7,188 bases of DNA. It comes from Planctomycetota bacterium. GTDB lineage: Bacteria > Planctomycetota > UBA1135. The DNA is taken from the NCBI GenBank assembly GCA_029243845.1, contig JAQWRF010000364.1, positions 1 through 7,188 of the forward strand. Reading direction: 5' to 3'. The notes below the pieces were generated by a model. The model searched no databases. It saw nothing but the letters and a program-made list of their open reading frames with translations, and had not been told where the DNA came from. This document shows positions 1 to 6,305 of the stretch, piece after piece; the first letter of the stretch is position 1; the number at the start of each line of letters is the position of its first letter. A program made the position numbers and the translations under genes.

Positions 1-1
1 A

Positions 2-469
2 ACGATTTTGGCAGCTATTGATAACGAGCGACGGATGGTAGCTATCATTCTAATGTTTGTGGTGCTCGTCTCTACCTTCGGTTTGTTCGCCAGTCTTTCA
101 GCCTTGGTACGTGAAAAAACTCGTGATCTAGGAGTTCTATCGGCACTGGGTTACAGCCCTGCAAGTCGCGCTAATTTACTACTCATCACCGGATCCGTAG
201 CCTCCATCCTTGGCTGCGGCCTAGGGTGGTCCGGCGCACGCGCTTTTTATGTCTACCGATTAGAGATAGTCGATTTCTTACGCGACCAGCTCGGCATTCA
301 ATTGTTTTCACCTGAGCTGTACATCGTAGAAGGTATTCCGGCACAATGGATTAACGGCCAAGTCTCCACTTTACTTTTGATCAGTTTCATGATGTGCCTT
401 ATCTTAACTGCCATTCCAGCTATTCGCGCCGCGCTGCTTTCGCCAGTCAACGCCCTACGTCACAATTAA
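2..469 (+). CDS. LolC/LolE-type lipoprotein-releasing ABC permease, C-terminal part (5' truncated by window edge)
   Basis: The frame is open from the left edge, so the N-terminal part (first membrane segment and most of the periplasmic domain) lies outside the window. The visible 155 residues are an FtsX-type permease domain with three hydrophobic segments, at about visible residues 13-37, 57-85 and 122-141. Between the first two is the cytoplasmic coupling stretch KTRDLGVLSALGYSP, which corresponds to the 'DIAILRTLGASP' region of LolC/E. A periplasmic FSPELYIVEGIP stretch matches the 'FLPxDVYYIxxLP' segment of Lol permeases, and the end (IPAIRAALLSPVNALR) is the usual family terminus. The ATPase gene starts 7 bp after the stop and a second permease follows, so the order is permease-ATPase-permease as in lolC-lolD-lolE. 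The family role is to extract outer-membrane lipoproteins from the inner membrane and pass them to LolA. Which of LolC or LolE it corresponds to is uncertain, and a MacB-like exporter remains possible. Confidence 0.85.
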   Translation, partial: TILAAIDNERRMVAIILMFVVLVSTFGLFASLSALVREKTRDLGVLSALGYSPASRANLLLITGSVASILGCGLGWSGARAFYVYRLEIVDFLRDQLGIQLFSPELYIVEGIPAQWINGQVSTLLLISFMMCLILTAIPAIRAALLSPVNALRHN

Positions 470-476
470 TCATCTC

Positions 477-1163
477 ATGACTTTACTCCAAGCAAGCTCC
501 ATCACAAAGTCCTATAAAGTAGGACGTGGCGAACTTCATGTTCTTAAAGGTTTAGATTTCGAATTACAGCAAGCTGAAGTGTGTGCCATCATGGGCTCTT
601 CGGGTTCTGGGAAATCGACTTTACTGCAGATATTAGGTTTAATGGATAACTGCGACTCTGGCAGCATCAAGTTTAACGGCCAAGAAGTATCGCAGTTAAG
701 CGCCAAGAAGTCCGCGATGATGCGCGCCGAGAAACTGGGCTTTGTGTTTCAGCAATTTCATCTCATTCACGAATTAACCGCTCTCGAAAATGTGTTGCTA
801 CCGCGCCGTGTGGCATGCGGAATGTCGTGGTTTTCGCAACGCCAATCCGAGTACCATGCCGCTCGTCAGCTACTTGAAGAAGTAGGCCTCAGCGAACGTA
901 TCGGCCATCGTCCTAATCAGCTTTCGGGCGGTGAGCAACAACGTGTTGCGATTGCCCGCGCACTCATCTCGTCACCGCCATTGATTCTAGCTGACGAACC
1001 TACTGGTAATTTAGATTCAGCAGCCGGAGAGCGCATTTTGAATTTACTATTAGAGATGGCACGCAAACGCAACACATCGGTTTTGCTGGCTACTCACGAT
1101 TCTGCGGTCGCTGCGAAATGTGACCGCACCATACATGTCAGCGACGGAATCATTACCGACTAG
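477..1163 (+). CDS. lolD: LolD-type ABC transporter ATP-binding protein
   Basis: Complete 228-residue ATPase, the usual LolD size. All ABC motifs are visible: Walker [10 protein letters not shown] at 40-48, Q-loop [17 protein letters not shown] starting near 90, signature LSGGEQQR at 149-156, Walker B ILADEP at 170-175 with catalytic Glu174, D-loop NLD at 178-180 and H-loop His207. The Q-loop sequence and 'TALENV' are typical of the LolD/MacB ATPase subgroup. The protein should sit on the cytoplasmic face and power the two flanking FtsX-type permeases. The ATG lies 7 bp after the stop of the upstream permease with no clear Shine-Dalgarno sequence, and the stop codon overlaps the GTG start of the next permease by one base (TAGTG), so translation is probably coupled. 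The symbol is assigned from operon order plus family. Assignment to another MacB-family exporter is the main alternative. Confidence 0.85.
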   Translation: MTLLQASSITKSYKVGRGELHVLKGLDFELQQAEVCAIMGSSGSGKSTLLQILGLMDNCDSGSIKFNGQEVSQLSAKKSAMMRAEKLGFVFQQFHLIHELTALENVLLPRRVACGMSWFSQRQSEYHAARQLLEEVGLSERIGHRPNQLSGGEQQRVAIARALISSPPLILADEPTGNLDSAAGERILNLLLEMARKRNTSVLLATHDSAVAAKCDRTIHVSDGIITD

Positions 1164-2374
1164 TGCATTTTTTCAGCCTTGCCCTTGCGTATTTCCGCAG
1201 TAACTTAATTTTGCCATTAGGTTCGTTGGGTATTGCATTAGGCATCGGGGTTCTGTTCACGGTCATCTCAGTGTTCAACGGTTTCGTCGGTGAACTCGAA
1301 TCAAACATTAAGCGCGTTTCTGGCGATTTAGTTGTAGAAACATCTTTAATGAACCAGGCGACTGAGCAAGACTTTGATGCTTTGTTTGCGGGTATCCCGG
1401 AAATTGTTAGTGCTCAGCCACAACTCCACTGGTTCGGACTTATTGGCCGCCGCGGAAGTCGCTCGGTAAGCAATTCACGTTCCGCTGATTTATCCGGAGT
1501 GTTATTGGTCGGCACCGACGAGAGTATTCCACCAGCAAGAACTAAGGACCTTACGCCGATGGTGATTGGTAAAACTCTAGCCGATGAGCTGGGGTTAAAA
1601 ATTGGCGACATCGCCGAAGTCATTAGTCAGCGCCCAAATGGTAAGCATGCCCAGCCGGTGCGCCACAGTTTCCAGTTAACCGCCACTACCTCAACGGGTC
1701 GCTTCGATCAGGACATCGACCGCGTACTCGTCAACCGCACCCAACTCGCGCAACTAATCGCTCTTAACAGCAACTTCACCAACTTTAAAATAAATGTCGC
1801 AAACAACACCGACATTGACAGTGTGCAGCAACAACTCGTCACACGCTTGCAAGACGAGCCTTTCGACATCCAACGCCGCTCGCGCATCAAGACTTGGCGC
1901 GAAGTCGGTGGAACTCTACTGCGTGCCGCTGAAGACCAGAAAGGTACTTTGGCAATTGTGTTCAGCTTTATCGTGTTAGTCGCTGCCTATCAACTTATTG
2001 CAACCTTGTTATTGCTCATTAGCGACAAGCGCAAAGACATCGGGATCATGGGCGCTGTTGGTGCCTCACCCTCCAGTATTCGCGGTTTCTTTTTGGCGCT
2101 TAGCTGTGTAATAACTACTTTCGGCGTAGTGCTTGGCTTAATTATCGGCATGCTGCTCAATGCTAATTTACATACCGTAGAGTTACTGGTCGGCGGAGGC
2201 AAACCTGTTTTCTTACCTGAAGTTTATAAATTTGATCACATACCCGTAGCTGTTGATTGGCCACAAGTGTGGTTGTTGATCGCAATTACTTATGTCATCA
2301 CATTGCTGTTTAGTTTGATTCCGGCAATACGCGCCACGCGCATGTCGATTGTTAAGGCACTGATACAGCGCTAG
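1163..2374 (+). CDS. LolE/LolC-type lipoprotein-releasing ABC permease
   Basis: Complete 403-residue permease, the normal size for LolC/LolE. The start is a GTG overlapping the last base of the ATPase stop. The architecture is one N-terminal membrane segment (about 16-42), a large periplasmic domain (about 43-255), then three C-terminal membrane segments (about 260-286, 308-333 and 369-391). The coupling stretch DKRKDIGIMGAVGASPSSI, the periplasmic VFLPEVYKFDHIPVAVDW segment and the closing IPAIRATRMSIVKAL are close to LolC/E signatures. It should pair with the upstream permease and LolD to release lipoproteins from the inner membrane to LolA. The last 23 bp overlap, tail to tail, the 3' end of the minus-strand monooxygenase gene, which leaves no room for a conventional terminator. 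Family assignment is firm; the choice between LolC and LolE is not. Confidence 0.85.
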   Translation: MHFFSLALAYFRSNLILPLGSLGIALGIGVLFTVISVFNGFVGELESNIKRVSGDLVVETSLMNQATEQDFDALFAGIPEIVSAQPQLHWFGLIGRRGSRSVSNSRSADLSGVLLVGTDESIPPARTKDLTPMVIGKTLADELGLKIGDIAEVISQRPNGKHAQPVRHSFQLTATTSTGRFDQDIDRVLVNRTQLAQLIALNSNFTNFKINVANNTDIDSVQQQLVTRLQDEPFDIQRRSRIKTWREVGGTLLRAAEDQKGTLAIVFSFIVLVAAYQLIATLLLLISDKRKDIGIMGAVGASPSSIRGFFLALSCVITTFGVVLGLIIGMLLNANLHTVELLVGGGKPVFLPEVYKFDHIPVAVDWPQVWLLIAITYVITLLFSLIPAIRATRMSIVKALIQR

Positions 2375-2651
2375 CCTCAAAGATATCCATCTTCGGCTCG
2401 CCATCTAGCAACCCATCGAGCTGGCCACCAAGCGCCTCAAAATGTTCCGTGGCAAAGTGAAACTCGATTGCAGCCATATCTTGCCATTCCTCGTAAAACA
2501 TGATGCGCTCGCTATCGTCGTGGCTGTAAAAAAAGCGGTAACTGATACATCCCGGCTCGGCACGTGATGGCGCGAGCAGAGTTTCGAGTACTGTGGCAAC
2601 TTGCTCAACTTTACCTGGCAGAGCTTTCATTTCGGCGACTATGATGTGCAT
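2352..2651 (-). CDS. Putative quinol monooxygenase / ABM-domain protein (YgiN-like)
   Basis: About 99 residues forming a single antibiotic-biosynthesis-monooxygenase (ABM) domain, a small dimeric ferredoxin-like fold. Family hallmarks are the N-terminal strand followed by ALPGKVEQV, then EPGCISYRFFYS, then a MFYEEWQD strand and the terminal helix pattern AIEFHFATEHFEAL. Members such as YgiN act on quinols or are of unknown substrate, so the reaction here is unresolved. Two adjacent starts are possible: GTG at 2654 and ATG at 2651. ATG is preferred because it is the stronger start codon; neither has a convincing ribosome binding site. The gene is the last of the minus-strand series, 45 bp after dinB, and a weak promoter-like pair lies in that gap. 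Its 3' end overlaps the Lol permease gene by 23 bp in convergent orientation. Involvement in the SOS response is not implied by position alone. Confidence 0.8.
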   Translation of the reverse strand: MHIIVAEMKALPGKVEQVATVLETLLAPSRAEPGCISYRFFYSHDDSERIMFYEEWQDMAAIEFHFATEHFEALGGQLDGLLDGEPKMDIFEASAVSVP

Positions 2652-2657
2652 CACACT

Positions 2658-2686
2658 ATTACACTTAATTCTTGCAGTAAATACAA
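2658..2686 (-). promoter_or_regulatory. Possible sigma70-type promoter for the ABM monooxygenase gene
   Basis: In the dinB-monooxygenase gap the minus strand carries TTGTAT (2681-2686), a 17-bp spacer and TGTAAT (2658-2663), five of six matches to the -10 consensus. The predicted start of transcription would fall about at the ATG (2651), implying a very short or absent leader. The -35 match is only three of six, so this is a weak call. If it is inactive, the gene would be read from the dinB transcript. Confidence 0.3.
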
Positions 2687-2699
2687 GACGTAGCGCCTT

Positions 2700-3875
2700 T
2701 TAGTCAGACACCCACAAACTAGCCCCTGACTTAAAACTGCTGCCGGCATATTTCTCGCGCAGTTCGTCGGCAATCGCAGTTCGCGCGCGTTGCTCTTCGT
2801 TCTCTATGTTAAACAAACTCGACTGGTAATAGTTCGATGAGAAATTAGTAAAACGCACCCCTAGCAATCTTACCGAACTGCGATGCTTTAACCTCTTTTC
2901 GAGCAACGCCACGGCTTGCGGCAACCATCGTTGCTCGTTATCACTATGTTGCGACAAACTGACGTCGCTAGTATGCGTAGTAAAATCCGCGAAGCGTACT
3001 TTTAGACTAAGCGTTTTGGCTGCCAATGTTTTGGAACGCATTCGCGAGCAAGCATGCTCAAGCAACAACTGTATGTGCCCGCGCAACAGTTTCATGTCAT
3101 CGATGTCGTTAGCGAAGGTTTGCTCATGGCCAATCGACTTTGGTGCTGAACGTTCCCCTGGTGGACAGACTTCGACACTGCATTCGCCACGTGCGCGACG
3201 TTGCATGGCGGCGCCATGACTGCCAAAAGTATCTTCAATAAATCGTTTTTCCGCATCTGCCAACGTACCTAAACAATCAATATTCAGGGAACGAAGTTTA
3301 TTCGCGGTCACGGGACCGATGCCTGGTAACTTCTTCACCGCAAGCGGAGCGAAGAAACGTGCCTCTCCACCACGCGCCACATCGCACAAGCCAAAAGGCT
3401 TGGCATACGCAGACGCAACCTTGCTAACCAAGCGATTCCCCGAGACGCCAATGCTTAAATCTAAGCGCAATTCTTCTTTAACCCGTCGCTGCATTTCATT
3501 AGCGGCATCGAGCGCATCACCAAACAAGTGATGCGTGCCTGTCAAATCGAGATAAGCCTCGTCAATCGAAACCTTTTCAATAATAGGTGTGTAACCATTA
3601 AGCAAACGAAACACCGCGCGCGACGCCCGTGAATACATCTTGTGAGTACCACTCACCCGCGTCAAATCAGGACATAAGCGCATCGCCTGCGACATTGCCA
3701 TCGCCGAGTGTACGCCATATTGTCGCGCCTCGTAAGAAGCAGCAGCTACTACCCCGCGTTGCTGTGACGAACCACCAACCACGACTGGCTTGCCGCATAA
3801 ACTAGGATCAAGCACGCGCTCGACCGACACAAAAAAAGCATCGAGATCGACATGCAGAACCGAACGTTTTTTCAA
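2700..3875 (-). CDS. dinB: DNA polymerase IV (Y-family translesion polymerase)
   Basis: Complete 391-residue Y-family polymerase that would extend past DNA lesions with low fidelity. Visible features are the first catalytic Asp in HVDLDAFF (Asp10), the adjacent steric-gate Phe14, the second acidic pair in VSIDEAYLD (Asp105, Glu106), a helix-hairpin-helix region around KKLPGIGPVTANKL, and a little-finger domain ending in RLLGVRFTNF. A sliding-clamp motif QSSLF sits at 351-355, followed by a conserved-looking helix (ADELREKYAGSSF) rather than at the extreme C-terminus as in E. coli. The start is TTG at 3875. An in-frame stop lies a few codons upstream and the next usable starts lie beyond or too close to Asp10, so TTG is the only start that preserves the active site. 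It begins 5 bp after the upstream small S24-like gene with no clear Shine-Dalgarno sequence, so coupled translation is likely. Operon position behind lexA indicates SOS control. Confidence 0.95.
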   Translation of the reverse strand: MKKRSVLHVDLDAFFVSVERVLDPSLCGKPVVVGGSSQQRGVVAAASYEARQYGVHSAMAMSQAMRLCPDLTRVSGTHKMYSRASRAVFRLLNGYTPIIEKVSIDEAYLDLTGTHHLFGDALDAANEMQRRVKEELRLDLSIGVSGNRLVSKVASAYAKPFGLCDVARGGEARFFAPLAVKKLPGIGPVTANKLRSLNIDCLGTLADAEKRFIEDTFGSHGAAMQRRARGECSVEVCPPGERSAPKSIGHEQTFANDIDDMKLLRGHIQLLLEHACSRMRSKTLAAKTLSLKVRFADFTTHTSDVSLSQHSDNEQRWLPQAVALLEKRLKHRSSVRLLGVRFTNFSSNYYQSSLFNIENEEQRARTAIADELREKYAGSSFKSGASLWVSD

Positions 3876-3880
3876 AGACG

Positions 3881-4213
3881 TTAACTTAAAGGGTGGAAAC
3901 GTCCTGAAAGTACACCGCGAATTTTAGCTGGCTGTTCGGTAACCGGCGGAGCAAAACCAGCGATGCCATGAAAACTCATGTTATCGTCGATACGCGCCAA
4001 GGCCATGGTGCGTTCGACGCCAGTCCACCATACGACAGTGTCGCCTGGTTCGGCATCGAGGCTTGGATCAACTGACAGAATATCGCCGCAGACAAACTCG
4101 CCATCGCTATCGATTTGATCGCCTGACAACTTGAAATACAACAACCCCGTTGCCGGAGTCAAAAGCTCGGGCAAACCGTCGGCGGCTAGTTCAGTTAGGC
4201 AGCTAGGTTGCAT
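3881..4213 (-). CDS. Small UmuD'-like S24 domain protein lacking the catalytic Ser and Lys
   Basis: This 110-residue protein has no clear name. Its central part follows the LexA/UmuD C-terminal (S24) pattern: YFKLSGDQI (26-34), GDILSVDPSLDAEPGDTVV (43-61), a strand ending in ALARI (71-75), then FHGIAGFAPP and IRGVLSGRFH (98-107). In active members the same places read 'SGDSM' and 'TVKRL'. Here the nucleophile Ser is Gln33 and the general-base Lys is Ala73, so self-cleavage or protease activity should be absent. There is no DNA-binding domain and no Ala-Gly cleavage site. Its size is close to processed UmuD' (about 115 residues). It lies between lexA (15-bp gap) and dinB (5-bp gap). A role as a Pol IV partner, or as a dimerisation partner of LexA, is inferred from fold and position only. 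The S24 relationship rests on manual alignment. Confidence 0.8.
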   Translation of the reverse strand: MQPSCLTELAADGLPELLTPATGLLYFKLSGDQIDSDGEFVCGDILSVDPSLDAEPGDTVVWWTGVERTMALARIDDNMSFHGIAGFAPPVTEQPAKIRGVLSGRFHPLS

Positions 4214-4228
4214 CAGATAATATTATGC

Positions 4229-4822
4229 CTAAAAGACACGGTGTAAACCAACCACTTTACCGACTAAAGAAAAATTGTCGCCCTCATTTACGACAATATC
4301 AGAATAATTAGAGTTGGCCGGACGCAGAATAATACGCCCATTCTCTGGCAAGAAATACTTAAGCGTCGCTTCGCATTGCTCGCCTTCGCCAATCAACGCG
4401 ACAACCATGTCGCCTGAATTAGCAGTAGCGACTTGCTGGATATAGACGATATCTCGATCAAGTACGCCCGTTTCTATCATGGAATCGCCGCTCACTCGCA
4501 GCGCAAAGTCAGCCTCTACCGTAGACGGCACCGGCAACATCTCTATGTAGTCTTCGATAGCCAGAGTCGGCGCACCAGCCGCCACCTGCCCGATTAAGGC
4601 TAACCTTACATCCGCCACTTCGAAAATATTACGTGCACCATCGCCCATGCGAATATACCCTTTGCGCTGTAATGCCAATAGGTGGAAATGTGCGGTTTGC
4701 GCACGGACACCCATCGCCTCACCTAGTTCGGCTCGCGTCGGCGGCATGCTGTCGCGCCGAATCGCCTGCCTGATGATGCGTAATGCATCGGTTTGACGTT
4801 TGCTGAGAGATTCAGTGGGCAT
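4229..4822 (-). CDS. lexA: SOS repressor LexA (self-cleaving)
   Basis: Complete 197-residue LexA. The N-terminal winged helix-turn-helix spans about 1-70 (LSKRQTDALRIIRQAIRR, MPPTRAELGEAMGVRAQTAHFHLLALQRKGYI). The C-terminal S24 domain contains the cleavage site Ala82-Gly83 in GQVAAGAP, the nucleophile Ser114 in VSGDSM and the general base Lys155 in ATLKYF, and it closes with LVGKVVGLHR. It should repress SOS genes and be inactivated by RecA-stimulated self-cleavage after DNA damage. The recognition helix (RAQTAHFHLLAL) is one residue shorter than the E. coli RSPNAAEEHLKAL and shares few contact residues, which predicts a different operator. A strong palindrome directly upstream of the ATG is the candidate site, giving autoregulation. 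The start is ATG at 4822. AGGTG lies only about one base upstream of it, too close for normal Shine-Dalgarno use. Confidence 0.95.
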   Translation of the reverse strand: MPTESLSKRQTDALRIIRQAIRRDSMPPTRAELGEAMGVRAQTAHFHLLALQRKGYIRMGDGARNIFEVADVRLALIGQVAAGAPTLAIEDYIEMLPVPSTVEADFALRVSGDSMIETGVLDRDIVYIQQVATANSGDMVVALIGEGEQCEATLKYFLPENGRIILRPANSNYSDIVVNEGDNFSLVGKVVGLHRVF

Positions 4823-4828
4823 ACACCT

Positions 4829-4857
4829 ACTATATGATAAATATCATATAGATGCAA
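4829..4857 (-). promoter_or_regulatory. Candidate lexA operon promoter, possibly near-leaderless
   Basis: Reading the minus strand toward lexA, a -35-like TTGCAT (4852-4857) is followed by exactly 17 bp and then TATAGT (4829-4834), which matches the -10 consensus at five of six positions. Transcription would begin about at the A of the lexA ATG, giving a leaderless or nearly leaderless message. A second possible -10, TATGAT, lies inside the palindrome (4843-4848) but lacks a matching -35 at good distance. The palindrome fills the spacer and overlaps the -10, so a bound repressor would block polymerase. Confidence 0.5.
4830..4851. promoter_or_regulatory. Candidate LexA operator: 22-bp palindrome with perfect 10-bp arms
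   Basis: The arms are CTATATGATA and TATCATATAG, exact reverse complements separated by two A/T bases. The site ends 7 bp before the lexA start codon. It contains no CTGT-N8-ACAG element. Position, symmetry and overlap with the promoter fit an autoregulatory LexA operator; the assignment is an inference from context and not from a match to a known LexA box. Confidence 0.7.
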
Positions 4858-4869
4858 TAGCCACGCCGG

Positions 4870-6036
4870 CTATAAAAGCGGCTGAAGAAACCGTAGCTGA
4901 TCGGCAGTAGCCTTCGACGAGGCGATGCCTAAAAGCCGTTGCGCATAATCACGCAATGGCTTTCCATTTGGTGTCAAACCGTCGAGACCATCTTTATGCG
5001 CGTTATGCAAAGTCGCCATGCGTTGAGCGTATGTCCAGTCCGCTGTTAATTCATAAGCGTCCTGCAGATTCGAAGGGTCATAAAACACCGTTTTAACCAA
5101 TGCGGCCAAGCCCATGGATTTTTCATCGCTGACGGCATCAGCACAACGCAATTCAATTTGCGGACGGAAACGCACCTCGGGAAATGGAGTGGATAAATGC
5201 AAACTCCAGTCGTCGGCAGTAGCGTCGCCTGAAGCATAATAATCACGAAACGACTTACCGCGCATATCGATAGAAACCCCGTCGCGATCGATGAAGAGCA
5301 TGGGCACATCTAGCATATACTCAATGTAATCCTGCAAGGTAGAATTCGGTGCGACCAAGGATTCCACAATACCGCAACGCGCGTTATCGGTGCGCGTCCA
5401 GACGTGACCGCGCCATGATTTAAAACCATGCTTCGGTGAATTAGCGAACATCGCCTGAATAACTGGCGACAGCGCAAATACCGTGCGTAGTTTGAGCATG
5501 GCATCTTCGGCGTCGCTGTGGTCAAAATTAATTTGCACCCCCGCCGTGGTTTTCATCATATGGATGCCAAGTTCATCCGCCTGTTGCAAATGCGGTTCGA
5601 GAATATCGTAACGCGACTTCGGCAGCCTCTCGATTTGTTCCGGCTCGGCACTTGGATGCACTCCGACGCACAGGAATTGATGACCGGTGCTGGCGATGAC
5701 TTGCTCAAGCATCTCGCGATAATGATTTATTTCAGATTCTAAGTCGACCAATTTGATTTGCGGAGTAGTACCGAATTCAATTTGCCCACCCGGCTCAAGA
5801 GTTATCGCCCGACCATCAGCGGCATGTAGCGACATCACATTGCCTTTTTCGTATTTGGCCTTCCAGCCGCTAATCACTCGTAACTGCTCAACTATTTCTG
5901 CAATACCATTCGAATCAGAGTACTGCACTACCGCCTGATCAGCGGTAACACAAAAACGCTCGCTTTCAATGCCGATGCACAGCTCATCTTTCGGGCGATG
6001 CCCTGCAGTAAAGAAACTACTAAGGTCGAAACTCAT
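4870..6036 (-). CDS. gshA: Glutamate-cysteine ligase, plant-type (GCS2 family)
   Basis: Complete 388-residue enzyme of the plant-type gamma-glutamylcysteine synthetase family, which joins glutamate and cysteine with ATP in the first step of glutathione synthesis in the cytoplasm. Conserved blocks in order are GIESERF (22-28), TLEPGGQIEFGTTP (79-92), HMMKTTAGVQINFD (159-172), a WRGHVWTRTDNARCG block (208-222) and FPEVRFRPQIELRCADA (285-301). These match the family's glutamate/metal-binding and nucleotide-binding stretches. It is shorter than the alphaproteobacterial and plant enzymes (about 450 residues or more) and nearer the compact bacterial group, which also includes actinobacterial EgtA of ergothioneine synthesis, so EgtA-like use is a minor alternative. 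It is unrelated in sequence to the E. coli-type GshA. The ATG overlaps the DUF3817 stop (ATGA) and has no Shine-Dalgarno sequence, suggesting coupled translation. No gshB lies in the window. Confidence 0.88.
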   Translation of the reverse strand: MSFDLSSFFTAGHRPKDELCIGIESERFCVTADQAVVQYSDSNGIAEIVEQLRVISGWKAKYEKGNVMSLHAADGRAITLEPGGQIEFGTTPQIKLVDLESEINHYREMLEQVIASTGHQFLCVGVHPSAEPEQIERLPKSRYDILEPHLQQADELGIHMMKTTAGVQINFDHSDAEDAMLKLRTVFALSPVIQAMFANSPKHGFKSWRGHVWTRTDNARCGIVESLVAPNSTLQDYIEYMLDVPMLFIDRDGVSIDMRGKSFRDYYASGDATADDWSLHLSTPFPEVRFRPQIELRCADAVSDEKSMGLAALVKTVFYDPSNLQDAYELTADWTYAQRMATLHNAHKDGLDGLTPNGKPLRDYAQRLLGIASSKATADQLRFLQPLL

Positions 6037-6305
6037 CGCAGATATTTTTTATCAGCATAAAAGGTGCCGAAAGGAAGAATGGAGCACAACAACACCATAC
6101 CGAGTTGACGGGTAGTCCATTCTTGGTGCCGCGTAAACATTAGCGCCATCACGACGTAGGCGACGAATAGAATTCCGTGTGGCATGCCAAGCATTTTTAC
6201 GTAGCTTGGGTCTGACATCAGATACTTAATCGGCACTGCGACGCCGAGTAGTAAGAGGTACGACACGCCTTCAAGAAAAGCGAGGATACGGAATGCATTC
6301 ATCAT
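6033..6305 (-). CDS. DUF3817 family small integral membrane protein
   Basis: A 90-residue protein with three likely membrane segments, at about residues 7-29, 42-58 and 68-84. The pattern FLEGVSYLLLLGVAVPIKY, then VKMLGMPHGILFVAYVV, then the third segment with the LPFGTFYADKK end, is the recognised DUF3817 layout. The function of this family is unknown. Two adjacent ATG codons (6303-6305 and 6300-6302) could each serve as start. The gene begins 18 nt after the encoded CCA of tRNA-Sec, and its TGA overlaps the gshA ATG by four bases. It is therefore probably transcribed with gshA and possibly from the tRNA promoter. The link to glutathione synthesis is positional only. Confidence 0.85.
   Translation of the reverse strand: MMNAFRILAFLEGVSYLLLLGVAVPIKYLMSDPSYVKMLGMPHGILFVAYVVMALMFTRHQEWTTRQLGMVLLCSILPFGTFYADKKYLR

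Noticed and set aside
4217..4226. Perfect 10-bp palindrome ATAATATTAT in the lexA-S24-like gap, as a second operator or promoter.
   Set aside because: Short A/T-only palindromes arise easily by chance, it lacks the TGATA core of the lexA palindrome, and the gap is only 15 bp within an apparent operon.
4858..4872. Inverted repeat TAGCC/GGCTA with a 5-nt loop over the gshA stop codon, as a possible terminator.
   Set aside because: The stem is only 5 bp and is followed by TTGCATC and mixed A/T rather than a T run, so it does not make a convincing intrinsic terminator.
5046..5938. Several open frames of 60-90 codons on both strands inside gshA.
   Set aside because: All lie within the conserved glutamate-cysteine ligase frame, which carries the family motifs throughout; they are frame shadows.
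6033..6035. TGA at the end of DUF3817 as a selenocysteine codon, given the nearby tRNA-Sec.
   Set aside because: The protein ends where the family normally ends, the frame beyond TGA shows no recognisable continuation, and the TGA is explained by the ATGA overlap with gshA.
6041..6053. GATA and TATC half-sites flanking a T run just upstream of the gshA start, resembling the lexA palindrome.
   Set aside because: The half-site spacing is 5 bp instead of 2, the outer arm bases do not match, and the site lies inside the DUF3817 coding sequence.
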